This document shows positions 36,762 to 46,077 of a DNA stretch of 64,000 nucleotides, in pieces. The translations under genes were made by a program, and so were the position numbers. The DNA comes from DATFVA01 sp963771705 (GTDB lineage Bacteria; Bacteroidota; Ignavibacteria; Ignavibacteriales; Ignavibacteriaceae): NCBI GenBank assembly GCA_963771705.1, contig CAVYUP010000008.1:194319-258318 (forward strand), in the 5' to 3' direction. The notes under the pieces were generated by a model. The model was not told the DNA's origin and ran no database searches. It saw only the letters and a list, made by a program, of their open reading frames with translations. Numbering within the stretch: the first letter of the stretch is position 1; the number at the start of each line of letters is the position of its first letter.

Positions 36762-37067
36762 CAAATTTATAAACCTGTGAACTCCTTTCTTTGTTCGGCC
36801 TTTACTCGGCCTTTACTCGGCCTTTACCCGGCCTCCAACAAGCTTTTAAAAGGCTTTCATCCCCATCTTAACAGAGAGACAGCATCTGGTTTCCTGTGAG
36901 GGTCATACCTATTGCAGGGATCATCTACCCAGGTTTTCAGGAGAAGTAAAACAGAGGGATTCCTCAAAAGAAAGGCTTTTAAAAGATACAGATTATTGAT
37001 GCAGACCGGATTTAATCCCCGGCATCAGACATCGATTAAATATCTGAAGCCGGGATAAAAAAATAAT
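36762..37067. other. Intergenic region after tRNA-Thr, with an 11-base tandem repeat and a hairpin
   Basis: This 306-base region separates tRNA-Thr from the leftward S9A peptidase gene. It holds the repeat at 36795-36833 and a long imperfect hairpin at about 37016-37058 (CCCGGC-TCAGA arms with one mismatch), next to the peptidase stop. The T-rich sequence flanks the hairpin on the wrong side for a classical terminator. I see no gene and no integrase-type site. Confidence 0.55.
36795..36833. repeat. Tandem repeat TCGGCCTTTAC, about 3.5 copies
   Basis: An 11-base unit occurs at 36795, 36806 and 36817, with a partial fourth copy (CCGGCC) ending at 36833, starting 34 bases downstream of the tRNA-Thr. 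Confidence 0.8.
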
Positions 37068-39209
37068 TTATTTAAGATTTAATCCGAGTTCGTGGGCGAA
37101 GAACGTCATAGATGCCGCGTAATTACCTAAACGCTGACTGAAAGAAGCGGTAACGCCGTGACCTTCATTCATTCTTGTTAATAATATAATCGGATTGTCA
37201 GAAGTATTGGCATCCTGAAGAGCCGCAGCGAACTTCCTGCTCTGCCAGGAGGCTACGCGAGGATCATTCATACCTGTCTCAAGCAGTACTGCCGGATAAT
37301 TTGTATTCGGCTTTACATGATGATATGGGGAATATGCATACAGCCACTGAAAACTTTGAGGATTTGCAGCCGAGCCGTATTCACTTATATTATACTGACC
37401 ATTAGGGAAGAGCTCATTCCTTATCATATCATATATACCGACGAAGCTTACCACAGCCTTGAATGCATCCGGATGCTGCGTGAGCAGGGCACCCATCAGC
37501 AGACCGCCATTAGAGCCGCCCATAATGCCGAGGTGTTCTTTATCCGTCCAGTTATTCTTCACCATTGCCTGAGTTGCGGCATACATATCATCGAAAACAT
37601 TCTGCTTCTTGCTCAGCATACCAGCGGCATGCCAGCCTTCACCATATTCGCCGCCTCCGCGCAGATTTGTAAAGGCAAATACGCCACCGTTCTCCAGCCA
37701 CACCAGATAAGGTCCGATAAAGTGAGGTTTCCTTGTAATACCGAAGCCGCCGTATCCGTAAACAATGGTGGGACGCTTGCCATCAGGCGTAATGCTGTCC
37801 ATTCTAACAACCGTAACAGGTATTTTTGTTCCGTCCTTTGATACAGCTTCAATTACGCTGTATTTAACCTTCGAATAATCTGCCGCTGGTTTGCCTTGAA
37901 ATATTGTTTTAAGTTCGCCGGATTCAGAATTGTACAAGTCCCATTTTTCCGGGAATGTCCAGCCCGCATAAGTAATTAAGGCACTGCCGTTATCAGGAGA
38001 AGAAACAACAGCATTTATTCCTATACCTTCACCGGGGAGTCCCACCGTTTTAACCAGCTTACCCTGCTTATCATACTGATCAATTTTCCATTGCGGTCCA
38101 TTAACCTTAATTAACAGGAAGCCGTTTTGCATGGCAGAAACAGAGTTAAAGGCCCAGTCGCCCTGCGGGACGAGCGTTTTGGATGTTCCATTTTTGTTTA
38201 TTGATAAAAGCTTGCCCAACGGGGCATCCTGATAAGCAACAACAAGAAGGTTATTACCGGCATCCCAGGCCGCACCGGAATTTATCTCTCCGGAGACTCT
38301 TACATTCGCGCTGGTATCTAGTACCTGTTTCCATTCCTCGCTGCTCTGTCTTATATAGACATAATCGGGATCTCCGTCGCCGAAATGAACAAACATTGCC
38401 ACCTGTTTACCATCTTCAGACGGGATGAAGGTATATTCGGCTACTTTAGAAAGATCCTTTCCGAAGACCAGTTTGTCATTCTCCTGAGGCTGGTTTAAGA
38501 TATGATGATAGAGCGCTGCATTAAACTGGGAAATAGAATCGGGTACCGTTCCCGGCATAGGAAGACGTACATACGTTAAGCCTTTCTCATCAGCGTCCCA
38601 CGCCATTCCCGCGGGAGTTGCGCCGCCCCCCGCGCTTACCAGGGAATCACTCAGGTCGCTGCCTGACTTCAGATCTCTTATGTGTATTGTTGCAGCTTCT
38701 GTGCCCCCCTCCGCGGTTGTATAAGCCAGGTAATTTCCATCAGGCGACGGCCAGAAACCTGTAATAGCTACGTCGCTTCCCATAGCATTCGGATCAACGA
38801 GCACAGTTGTATTTCCTTCCGGCCAGGATCTTGTTGCCACAACTGCCTGGGCCTGAGGGGGAGTAGACTGCATAAAATAAAGCTGACCGTTCATCAGCTT
38901 CGGACCGTATTGTTCAACCCCTGTTGTCTGCAGTTCTTTTATTCTGTCTTCAATTTTCTTTCCCTCAGGAAAACCCGAGAGAACCTTCTCAGAATATTTA
39001 TTCTGGTCTGCAATCCATTGCTGCACCCCGGGAGCGTTATTATTTTCAAGCCAGCGGAAAGGATCGGACACTTTTGTTCCAAAATAATTTGTAATTACAG
39101 TATCCTTTTGGGTTTCAGGGAGTTCTTTATTCCCATGTTTATTATTACTGCATCCTGCCACGAAAGCTCCCAGCAGAATTATTATAAAAAAATATTTTTT
39201 CGTAAACAT
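37068..39209 (-). CDS. Prolyl oligopeptidase (S9A) lipoprotein
   Basis: A 713-residue serine peptidase that cleaves after proline in peptides. The N-terminus is a lipoprotein signal with lipobox FVAGC near residues 16-20. A seven-bladed propeller (about 80-420) controls access. The C-terminal alpha/beta-hydrolase shows GGSNGGLLMGALL near 563-575 with the catalytic Ser, Asp in ETGMNDPRV near 646-654, and His in EGHGV near 684-688. SDPFRWLEN near residue 45-53 is the conserved start of the domain. A lipid anchor would place it in the periplasm. It stands alone, divergent from the dcw cluster. Confidence 0.93.
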   Translation of the reverse strand: MFTKKYFFIIILLGAFVAGCSNNKHGNKELPETQKDTVITNYFGTKVSDPFRWLENNNAPGVQQWIADQNKYSEKVLSGFPEGKKIEDRIKELQTTGVEQYGPKLMNGQLYFMQSTPPQAQAVVATRSWPEGNTTVLVDPNAMGSDVAITGFWPSPDGNYLAYTTAEGGTEAATIHIRDLKSGSDLSDSLVSAGGGATPAGMAWDADEKGLTYVRLPMPGTVPDSISQFNAALYHHILNQPQENDKLVFGKDLSKVAEYTFIPSEDGKQVAMFVHFGDGDPDYVYIRQSSEEWKQVLDTSANVRVSGEINSGAAWDAGNNLLVVAYQDAPLGKLLSINKNGTSKTLVPQGDWAFNSVSAMQNGFLLIKVNGPQWKIDQYDKQGKLVKTVGLPGEGIGINAVVSSPDNGSALITYAGWTFPEKWDLYNSESGELKTIFQGKPAADYSKVKYSVIEAVSKDGTKIPVTVVRMDSITPDGKRPTIVYGYGGFGITRKPHFIGPYLVWLENGGVFAFTNLRGGGEYGEGWHAAGMLSKKQNVFDDMYAATQAMVKNNWTDKEHLGIMGGSNGGLLMGALLTQHPDAFKAVVSFVGIYDMIRNELFPNGQYNISEYGSAANPQSFQWLYAYSPYHHVKPNTNYPAVLLETGMNDPRVASWQSRKFAAALQDANTSDNPIILLTRMNEGHGVTASFSQRLGNYAASMTFFAHELGLNLK

Positions 39210-39460
39210 TTTTCTTACCTGTCATTTATTTATTCAAGTTTTCATTTGTTAAAAATTATCCATCTATCAAAACTAAATGTATTTTATTCATACTTCAATT
39301 TTTGCAGTCGCTCTCAGAGAAAATGCTCCCCCAATTGTGTTTCCATTCACCACCCACCGCCGACGTTATGACAAATCCGGAAGTTTTAGTTCAATAATCA
39401 CACTTTATCCTCCCAGGGTAAAATTCTTTTACCGTTTGTGGTGAAAATGAAAAAAAATTC

Positions 39461-39492
39461 TTGACTTTCCAGATTAAATTATGTTAATTTTG
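39461..39492 (+). promoter_or_regulatory. Likely Bacteroidota-type promoter of mraZ and the dcw cluster
   Basis: TAATTTTG at 39485-39492 is a perfect TAnnTTTG -7 element. CTTG ending at 39463 lies 21 bases upstream, as expected for a -33 TTTG-like element. The spacing and the overlap with the MraZ boxes support the assignment; a transcription start would fall near 39499. Confidence 0.65.
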
Positions 39493-39515
39493 GGGAGTTG
39501 TGGGGAATTGTGGTG
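39491..39515 (+). promoter_or_regulatory. MraZ-binding repeats (three TGGKG boxes, 10-base period)
   Basis: TGGGG at 39491, TGGGG at 39501 and TGGTG at 39511 recur at exactly 10 bases, each followed by five bases that begin with A. E. coli MraZ binds TGGGN repeats with 5-base spacers in the same position. A further isolated TGGTG sits at 39439. The first box overlaps the -7 element, so binding should repress transcription. Confidence 0.8.
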
Positions 39516-39541
39516 AATTATTCCAAGTAAAGGTTGAAAAT

Positions 39542-39976
39542 TTGTTCAGAGGACAATACACATATTCAGTTGACTCCAAGGGAAGGTTAAGTATACCGGC
39601 CAAATTAAGGCGTCAGCTATCACCCGAGGCAAATGATACCTTTGTTATGACACAGGGAACGGCCAACTGTATAGATGTATATCCTATGGACCAGTGGCAG
39701 CACTTTGAACAGAAGCTAATCGACCTTAATCCATTCAATCCGCAGGAAGCAAAATTTATCAGGATGATACTGCAGTACGCGACAGAAGATAAACTTGATT
39801 CACAATCGAGGATTTTAATTCCGCCAAACTTACTTGAATATGCAAAGATCGAAAAAGAAGTACTTGTATTAGGCGCGCTGAAGAAGATTGAATTATGGAA
39901 TCCCAATACGTACAAGGAATATCTCGAACAATCTTCTGAAACTTACGAAGAGATTGCAGCAAAAGTAATGGCGTAA
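39542..39976 (+). CDS. mraZ: Transcriptional regulator MraZ
   Basis: DNA-binding autoregulator of the dcw cluster. Two AbrB-like repeats are visible: FRGQYTYSVDSKGRLSIPAK (about 2-21) and, later, YATEDKLDSQSRILIPPNLLEYAKI. Only the TTG at 39542 gives the family start at FRG; the frame is open to a GTG at 39500, but that would add 14 residues unlike the family and would start inside the boxes. AAAGG precedes the TTG. At about 144 residues it matches MraZ. rsmH starts 2 bases after its stop. Confidence 0.92.
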   Translation: MFRGQYTYSVDSKGRLSIPAKLRRQLSPEANDTFVMTQGTANCIDVYPMDQWQHFEQKLIDLNPFNPQEAKFIRMILQYATEDKLDSQSRILIPPNLLEYAKIEKEVLVLGALKKIELWNPNTYKEYLEQSSETYEEIAAKVMA

Positions 39977-39978
39977 AG

Positions 39979-40902
39979 ATGAAGACTCATCATACGCCGG
40001 TTTTATTGAATGAAAGTATTGAGTACCTGATAACAGATAAATCAGGAAAATATTTTGATGCAACGCTTGGATTCGGCGGACATACTGAAGCGTTCTTAAA
40101 TATTCTGAATAAAGACGCGGTTATTGCTGCTTCTGATGTAGATAAAGATGCATTCAGCTTTTCAAAGGAAAAATTTTCTAAAGATGACCGGGCAAGACTT
40201 TATAATTTTAATTTTTCTGAAATAGATGTTATCGCGAAGATAGAATCTTTCGGGTTCTTTGACGGAATTTTTGCAGATCTTGGAGTTTCCTCGTTTCAGC
40301 TCGATAATCCCTCTTCGGGATTCACTTACAGAGAGGAAGCAAAACTGGATCTGAGGATGGATAAATCCAAAGTTGTAAGCGCCGCCGACATAATAAATTC
40401 ATTTTCTGAAGAGGATCTTGCGGATATTTTCTTTCATTACGGCGAAGAACGGCTTTCCAGGAGGATTGCCAGAGAGATAGGCCGGAGGAGGATTGACAGC
40501 AGGATAGAGACCACTTCTCAGCTGACGGAAATAATCAAAGGAGTAATTCCGTTCAAGAATCAGAACAAAACATTATCCAGAATTTTCCAGTCCCTGAGGA
40601 TTTATGTAAATGACGAGCTAGGAGTGCTGAAGACTTTCCTTGATAAGTCAGTAAGTCTACTTAATAAAGGCGGAAGAATTGTGATTATTTCATATCATTC
40701 ACTTGAGGACAGGATAGTGAAGGAAACATTTAAATATGAAACACTCGACTGCATCTGTCCGAAGGAATATCCGGTTTGCCAGTGCGACAAGGAAAGGAGA
40801 TTAAAGATACTCACCCGTAAACCCGTTACAGCGTCTCCGGACGAAACTTCAGGCAACCCCAGAGCGAGGAGCGCGAAACTAAGAGCAGCGGAGAGAGTAT
40901 GA
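39979..40902 (+). CDS. rsmH: 16S rRNA (cytosine(1402)-N4)-methyltransferase RsmH
   Basis: Methylates C1402 in the decoding centre of 16S rRNA. The 307-residue length fits RsmH/MraW. N-terminal HHTPVLLNESIEYL (about 3-16), DATLGFGGHTEAFL (28-41, SAM loop), FADLGVSSFQLD near 92-103, the GFTYREEAKLDLRMD segment and the RIVIISYHSLEDRIVK segment near 219-234 are family signatures. It is followed by ftsL with a 4-base overlap. Confidence 0.96.
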   Translation: MKTHHTPVLLNESIEYLITDKSGKYFDATLGFGGHTEAFLNILNKDAVIAASDVDKDAFSFSKEKFSKDDRARLYNFNFSEIDVIAKIESFGFFDGIFADLGVSSFQLDNPSSGFTYREEAKLDLRMDKSKVVSAADIINSFSEEDLADIFFHYGEERLSRRIAREIGRRRIDSRIETTSQLTEIIKGVIPFKNQNKTLSRIFQSLRIYVNDELGVLKTFLDKSVSLLNKGGRIVIISYHSLEDRIVKETFKYETLDCICPKEYPVCQCDKERRLKILTRKPVTASPDETSGNPRARSAKLRAAERV

Positions 40903-41228
40903 AGAAAGGTTCAAAACCATTCCTTTTCTTCAGTGTTATGTTATTTACTTCTTTTATTGTATTGGTGCTTTTTTATGTCGGTATAAAGTTAAAATGCGAA
41001 GAGCTGACCAAAGAAAAAATTCTGGCGGAAAAGCAACTTGATCTGAAAAGCAACTGGCAAGTTAATCTGACGGTTAAAGAACAATATCTATCCTCGGAAG
41101 AAAGGATCACTGAGATTGCGGAAAAAGAACTCGGAATGATTAGAGGAGGCCCGCCGGTCTTGAAAGTTAAGGTAGACAAGGAAAAAATTGAACAAATTGA
41201 AAATCAGCTAAAAGAAAAGTATGATTAA
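40899..41228 (+). CDS. ftsL: Cell division protein FtsL-like
   Basis: A 109-residue bitopic protein: N-terminal basic cytoplasmic segment, one helix (about 7-28, FLFFSVMLFTSFIVLVLFYVG), and an extended coiled-coil segment in the periplasm (about 30-70) with leucine-rich heptads, then the EKELGMIRGG turn typical of FtsL. Sequence identity is low in this family; position between rsmH and ftsI plus the topology drive the call. It overlaps rsmH by 4 bases and ftsI by 8. Confidence 0.82.
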   Translation: MKKGSKPFLFFSVMLFTSFIVLVLFYVGIKLKCEELTKEKILAEKQLDLKSNWQVNLTVKEQYLSSEERITEIAEKELGMIRGGPPVLKVKVDKEKIEQIENQLKEKYD

Positions 41229-43221
41229 CCGGAGATTGCTGCTTATAGTCCTTTTTGCATTTATCAGTTTTATAATACTGATAATCAAACTAGTTGATAT
41301 CCAGATTGTAAAAAGCGAAGAGTTAAGATACTATGCGGAGAGGCAGCAGACATCGGTAGATAAGATCAAGGCTGACCGGGGACTTATATACGACAGAAAT
41401 AATTCTCTTCTTGTATACAACAGGGATGACATCACCTTCTTTGCTGATATGCGGATGACCTCTGAGGCCGAGAAGATTAAGATCGCGGATAAATTTGCAT
41501 CGGTATTCGGTAAATCAAAAACTCATTACCTCAGCCTTATGAAAGCAAAAGGGCGGAATGTATGCCTCGAAAAAAAGGTTTCCGGAGAAAAGGCTATACT
41601 TCTGAAAAGTATAAGGATGCCTTCAGTTTTTTCTGTAGACGATCCCACAAGGGTATATTACTATAAAGACCTTGCCGCTCATTTACTGGGCTATGTAAAT
41701 AGTAATTACAACGGTGTAAGCGGTGTTGCTAAAACATTTGACGACATCCTTTCCGGTGAAGACGGCGCGATGATAGTTGAGAGAGACGCGATAGGTGATA
41801 TGATTACAGTTGAAGAAGAACAGACTAAACCTGCTGTACCAGGGCTTAATATTTACCTCACAATTGATAAGGCTTTTCAGTCGATCCTTGAGGATGAACT
41901 GGAGGCAGGGGTGAAAGAGTATGATGCTGCCTCCGGGGTGGGCATAATAATGAATCCCAATACCGGAGAGATACTTGCGCTGGCAAACATACAGGACTTT
42001 GATCCCAACAATTACTGGGAATATTCGGACGACCAGAGAAGAAACAGGGCAATTACGGACACTTATGAGCCCGGCTCAACGTTTAAATCATTTACCCTTG
42101 CATCATTACTAGATCAGAATCTATGCAAAGAGAACGAGTCAGTTTTTGTTGAGAACGGTCGATACAAGGTTAAATCGGTATACATAAGCGACACCCATGA
42201 GCATGCTTACCTTACTGTTAAGGGGATTATAGAGCAGTCGAGCAACATAGGTATCTCAAAGCTTGTACAGCGACTAGACGATGAATCATTTTACAAATAT
42301 GCCCGCGGTTTCGGTTTCGGGAATTTTACTTCTGTATCTCTTCCGGGTGAAGTAAAAGGTACGCTGAAAAAACCGGATGAGTGGGGGAGTCTCACCAAAA
42401 CTTTTATGTCATTTGGATACGAGATTGCTGTTACTCCGCTTCAGCTGATAACGGGCTACTGCGCCATAGTAAATGGCGGGATATTGTATGAACCAAGGAT
42501 ACTTTTGAAGGAAGCAAGTCGTGACGGAGGAACAGTTGTAACAAACTCTCCCCGTGAAGTAAGAAGAGTAATCTCAGAATCTACCTCCCTAAGAATGAGA
42601 AAGCTGCTGGTTGGAGTAGTTGAGAACGGTACCGGGAAAAATGCCAGGATTGATGGTGTTTCAATCGGCGGTAAAACCGGGACCTCGCAGCGTATTATAG
42701 ACGGCAGTTATTCCAAGGCAAGCTATAATTCCTCCTTCATAGGATTCTTTCCAGCGGATAATCCTCAGGTTGTCTGCCTGGTACTGTTAAATTCACCGAA
42801 GATAGGAAGATACGGCGGTCTGGCCGCGGCCCCCATCTTCAAGAACGTAGCAAAGAGAATTATTGAACGTGATCCGGAAATTATAAAACCTCTGGAGGAT
42901 AACAAGATCAACCAGGATCTGAAAGTTGCCGGAGTTAGAAATACACAGGACGATAATGTAGTATACACCAACGCGGCATTTCATTCTCCTGATCCCGATT
43001 TAATTTCTGTGTGCATGGAAAAAAAAATTATGCCTGACCTCAGCAGCTATCATATTAAAGATGCTATTACAATTTTATCAGGACTCGGTGTAAGGTATGT
43101 TATGAATGGAACCGGTATGGTTATATCACAGAGTATTGCTCCCGGTTCCAAGATAAAAAAAGGTCAGCTTTGCAGGCTGGAATGTAAAGAGATAGCAGTT
43201 AACGGCACTTCAGTTTATTAA
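41221..43221 (+). CDS. ftsI: Septal peptidoglycan transpeptidase FtsI (class B PBP) with C-terminal PASTA domain
   Basis: Cross-links septal peptidoglycan. The 666-residue protein has one N-terminal helix (about 5-25), a dimerisation domain, and a transpeptidase domain with EPGSTFKSFT near 283-292 (catalytic Ser-x-x-Lys), QSSN near 339-342 and GGKTGTSQR near 481-489. The last 60 residues (IMPDLSSYHIKDAITILS, then GSKIKKGQLCRLE) form a single PASTA domain, found in class B PBPs of Gram-positives and several FCB bacteria. ATG overlaps the ftsL stop; the stop overlaps the murE ATG. Confidence 0.94.
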   Translation: MINRRLLLIVLFAFISFIILIIKLVDIQIVKSEELRYYAERQQTSVDKIKADRGLIYDRNNSLLVYNRDDITFFADMRMTSEAEKIKIADKFASVFGKSKTHYLSLMKAKGRNVCLEKKVSGEKAILLKSIRMPSVFSVDDPTRVYYYKDLAAHLLGYVNSNYNGVSGVAKTFDDILSGEDGAMIVERDAIGDMITVEEEQTKPAVPGLNIYLTIDKAFQSILEDELEAGVKEYDAASGVGIIMNPNTGEILALANIQDFDPNNYWEYSDDQRRNRAITDTYEPGSTFKSFTLASLLDQNLCKENESVFVENGRYKVKSVYISDTHEHAYLTVKGIIEQSSNIGISKLVQRLDDESFYKYARGFGFGNFTSVSLPGEVKGTLKKPDEWGSLTKTFMSFGYEIAVTPLQLITGYCAIVNGGILYEPRILLKEASRDGGTVVTNSPREVRRVISESTSLRMRKLLVGVVENGTGKNARIDGVSIGGKTGTSQRIIDGSYSKASYNSSFIGFFPADNPQVVCLVLLNSPKIGRYGGLAAAPIFKNVAKRIIERDPEIIKPLEDNKINQDLKVAGVRNTQDDNVVYTNAAFHSPDPDLISVCMEKKIMPDLSSYHIKDAITILSGLGVRYVMNGTGMVISQSIAPGSKIKKGQLCRLECKEIAVNGTSVY

Positions 43222-44690
43222 TGGAGCTGACAGAATTAATAAATAGCGTGCATGTTATTCAGGTTGTGGGGAATGTTCAAAGGAAGGATGTTGCAGGGAT
43301 ATTTTATGATTCGAGGCAGGTTGTTACGGGTTCGGTTTTTGTTGCTGTAAAAGGGTTTAATGTTGACGGACACAGGTTCATAACAGATGCCCTCAATAAA
43401 GGAGCCCTTGCTGTAGTTCTTGAAGATAATGACGCTGTGCCGGATGAAATTTTTCTTCATACTGAAACGGCGAAGATACTGGTTAAAGATTCCAGACAGG
43501 CGCTGGCTGAATTATCAAAAGGCTTTTATAAAAATGTATCGGAAAAAATTAAACTGATAGGAATAACAGGAACAAAAGGAAAAACAACTACTTCATTTAT
43601 AATAAAAAGTATACTGGAAACAGCCGGATATAAAACCGGACTTATAGGAACGATATCTAATTATATAGGAGATAAGGAAATAGAGTCTTCGCTTACGACG
43701 CCTGAATCAAATGACCTCAATAAGCTGCTGCTTGAGATGTACAACAACGGATGCAATTATGTTGTTATGGAAGTGTCATCTCACGCCCTTGCCTTGAAAC
43801 GTGTTTTTGGTCTCAATTTTTCGGCTGCTGTATTCACTAATATTTCCTCAGATCACCTCGATTTTCATCAGAATTTTGAAAATTACCTATCAGCGAAAAA
43901 AATACTTTTTGATAACCTTAGTTTGTCTGCATTCGGTGTATACAATGTTGATGATAAATCTTCCCCAAAGATCATCGAAAATAGAGTGGCTCCTCTATAT
44001 TCACTAGGTAAGATGCCGGGTGCAGACTTTAATATTAAAGACATCTCCTACGACCTTGAAGGCACCTATTTCACTATTGAAAGAGAAGACAGTAATTATC
44101 CGGTAACAACGCCGCTGGTCGGGGAATTTAACGCATACAACGCTTCTTTCGCTTTTGCTGTAACTACTTTATTGGGTATAGATCCCGGGACAGCTGTAAA
44201 GGGTATAAAGAATACTCCGCAGGTGCCGGGAAGATTTGAATTAACAAGCAAAGGCGAGAAAAAAGTAATCATAGATTATTCGCATAATGCCGACAGTCTT
44301 GAGAAAACCTTAACGGCGATAAGAAGTATAGTGGCCGAAAAGCACCCGGTATATACGGTATTCGGCTGCGGGGGAAACAGGGATAAAACAAAGAGGCCTG
44401 TAATGGGCAGGATTGCCTCAGACCTAAGCACGAAGGTATTCATTACTTCCGATAATCCCCGAAATGAAAATCCTGCAGAAATTATTAAAGAGATTGAAGC
44501 TGGAATTGAAAAACAGAACTATGAAGTTATTGAAGACAGGGAAGAAGCAATTAAAACAGCGATAAAGAAGTCTGAACCTGATGCAGTGATTCTGATAGCA
44601 GGTAAAGGGCATGAAACTTACCAGGAGATAAAAGGAGTTAGAAGACATTTTTCCGATAGGGAAATGGCTGAGAAATATCTGAATATATGA
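43221..44690 (+). CDS. murE: UDP-MurNAc-L-Ala-D-Glu ligase MurE (meso-DAP adding)
   Basis: Adds the third stem-peptide residue in the cytoplasm. Domains in order: N-terminal UDP-binding (IFYDSRQVVTGSVFVAVKG, about 28-46), ATPase with P-loop GTKGKTTTS near 114-122, and C-terminal domain with TSDNPRNENP near 410-419. The DNPR motif marks enzymes that use meso-diaminopimelate rather than lysine. KGHETYQE near 463 is the usual terminal stretch. 489 residues, family length. ATG overlaps ftsI by one base; murF starts 4 bases before its stop. Confidence 0.96.
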   Translation: MELTELINSVHVIQVVGNVQRKDVAGIFYDSRQVVTGSVFVAVKGFNVDGHRFITDALNKGALAVVLEDNDAVPDEIFLHTETAKILVKDSRQALAELSKGFYKNVSEKIKLIGITGTKGKTTTSFIIKSILETAGYKTGLIGTISNYIGDKEIESSLTTPESNDLNKLLLEMYNNGCNYVVMEVSSHALALKRVFGLNFSAAVFTNISSDHLDFHQNFENYLSAKKILFDNLSLSAFGVYNVDDKSSPKIIENRVAPLYSLGKMPGADFNIKDISYDLEGTYFTIEREDSNYPVTTPLVGEFNAYNASFAFAVTTLLGIDPGTAVKGIKNTPQVPGRFELTSKGEKKVIIDYSHNADSLEKTLTAIRSIVAEKHPVYTVFGCGGNRDKTKRPVMGRIASDLSTKVFITSDNPRNENPAEIIKEIEAGIEKQNYEVIEDREEAIKTAIKKSEPDAVILIAGKGHETYQEIKGVRRHFSDREMAEKYLNI

Positions 44691-46075
44691 AGAGGATCGG
44701 AATATCACTTGAAGATTTGTTTAATCTGGAATCTGCGGTTCTTTATAACCCGGATAATTTCAGAACTATAAGGAATGTATCGATTGATTCCAGGAATATA
44801 CCGGGCAGCTGCCTGTTTGTAGCGATAAAAGGCGAAAGGTTCGACGGGCATGATTATATTGACGAAGCCGTTTCAAACGGCGCCATTGCTGTACTGGTTA
44901 ACAAGAAGAAGCTGAAGAAATTGGGAGATATAGACGTACCGGCAGCGGCTGTTGAGGATACGGTAAAAGCCTTAGGTGAGCTGGCCGGAGTCTGGAGGAA
45001 AAAACTTAGTACGAAAATTATCGGGATAACCGGCAGCGCAGGTAAAACATCAACAAAAGAGATGGCAGCCATGCTTTTAAGTACGAAATATAAGGTTAAC
45101 AAAACCGTTGCTAACCACAACAACCATATCGGTGTTCCTCTAACTCTCTTCAGCACAAATGAGAAGCACGATATTCTCGTTGCGGAGCTTGGTACAAACC
45201 ACTTTGGAGAAATTGAGTACACGGCAAAGATAGCTCTTCCGGATTATGCTGTGATTACAAATATCGGTGATTCTCACCTTGAATTCTTTTTAAATAGAAA
45301 AGGTGTATTGAAAGAAAAATCGGCACTATTTAAAGCAACTGCAGAAATGAATGGTACTCTCTTTATAAATGAAGATGACAAATTATTGAAGGAGACGGCG
45401 AAGGATTATAAAAAGAAAGTTACTTACGGTTTCAACTCGAATTCGGCAGTTAGAGGAAAAGTGTGCGGATATACCGATGACGGAAGGCCTGAGATTGAAA
45501 TTACCTACAAAAAGAATAAGCTTAAAATTGATATGCCCCTATACGGTGAAGCCAACGCGAAAAACTTTCTTGCCGCCGCGGCAGTGGCATTTACGTTAGG
45601 ATTGTCTGTAAAGGAAGTTACTGAAGGACTAAATAAGCTGAAGCAGGTGGAGAAACGATTAAACGTTAAACGCGGTAAGAATATTTTACTACTTGATGAT
45701 ACTTATAACGCAAGTCCTGTTTCAATGAAAGAAGCAATGAACCTTGCAGGAAAAATAAAGCTGTACAGCCGCAAGATAGCCGTACTTGGCGATATGCGCG
45801 AACTTGGTGAAGAAGGACCCGAACTTCACCGGAAATTAGCTTCCGCAGTGAAAGCGAACAAATTCAGCGAGGTATTCCTTATCGGTCCGCTGATGAAAAA
45901 TCTATATAAGGAATTGAAGCAGAAATCTGTTAACGCAAGGTTCTTCAGTTCACGGCAGAAACTTAACGATTTTCTCAGAGAACAGGATTTAAGTAAATCT
46001 GTCATCCTTGTGAAAGGTTCACGGGGAATGAAGATGGAAGAATTTGTAAGAATTATCGAAGAAAAAGCCGGATAA
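44687..46075 (+). CDS. murF: UDP-MurNAc-tripeptide D-Ala-D-Ala ligase MurF
   Basis: Adds D-Ala-D-Ala to the UDP-MurNAc tripeptide. 462 residues with the N-terminal SIDSRNIPGSCLFVAIKGE (about 28-46), P-loop GITGSAGKTSTKE near 108-120 and NNHIGVPLTL near 143-152, where the adenine site lies, and the LLDDTYNASPVSMKEA stretch near 334. The C-terminal DMRELGEEG and VKGSRGMKME close the family pattern. Overlaps murE by 4 bases; mraY starts 2 bases after. Confidence 0.96.
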   Translation: MKRIGISLEDLFNLESAVLYNPDNFRTIRNVSIDSRNIPGSCLFVAIKGERFDGHDYIDEAVSNGAIAVLVNKKKLKKLGDIDVPAAAVEDTVKALGELAGVWRKKLSTKIIGITGSAGKTSTKEMAAMLLSTKYKVNKTVANHNNHIGVPLTLFSTNEKHDILVAELGTNHFGEIEYTAKIALPDYAVITNIGDSHLEFFLNRKGVLKEKSALFKATAEMNGTLFINEDDKLLKETAKDYKKKVTYGFNSNSAVRGKVCGYTDDGRPEIEITYKKNKLKIDMPLYGEANAKNFLAAAAVAFTLGLSVKEVTEGLNKLKQVEKRLNVKRGKNILLLDDTYNASPVSMKEAMNLAGKIKLYSRKIAVLGDMRELGEEGPELHRKLASAVKANKFSEVFLIGPLMKNLYKELKQKSVNARFFSSRQKLNDFLREQDLSKSVILVKGSRGMKMEEFVRIIEEKAG

Positions 46076-46077
46076 CA

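Noticed and set aside
37016..37058. Terminator of the S9A peptidase gene
   Set aside because: The hairpin is real but the T run lies before it in the direction of transcription, so I do not call a classical terminator.
36762..37067. Genomic island or attachment site at tRNA-Thr
   Set aside because: No duplicated tRNA end, integrase or foreign gene is present; the peptidase that follows looks native.
38682..39371. 229-codon open frame antisense to the S9A peptidase
   Set aside because: It runs through the peptidase signal-peptide region and has no recognisable features.
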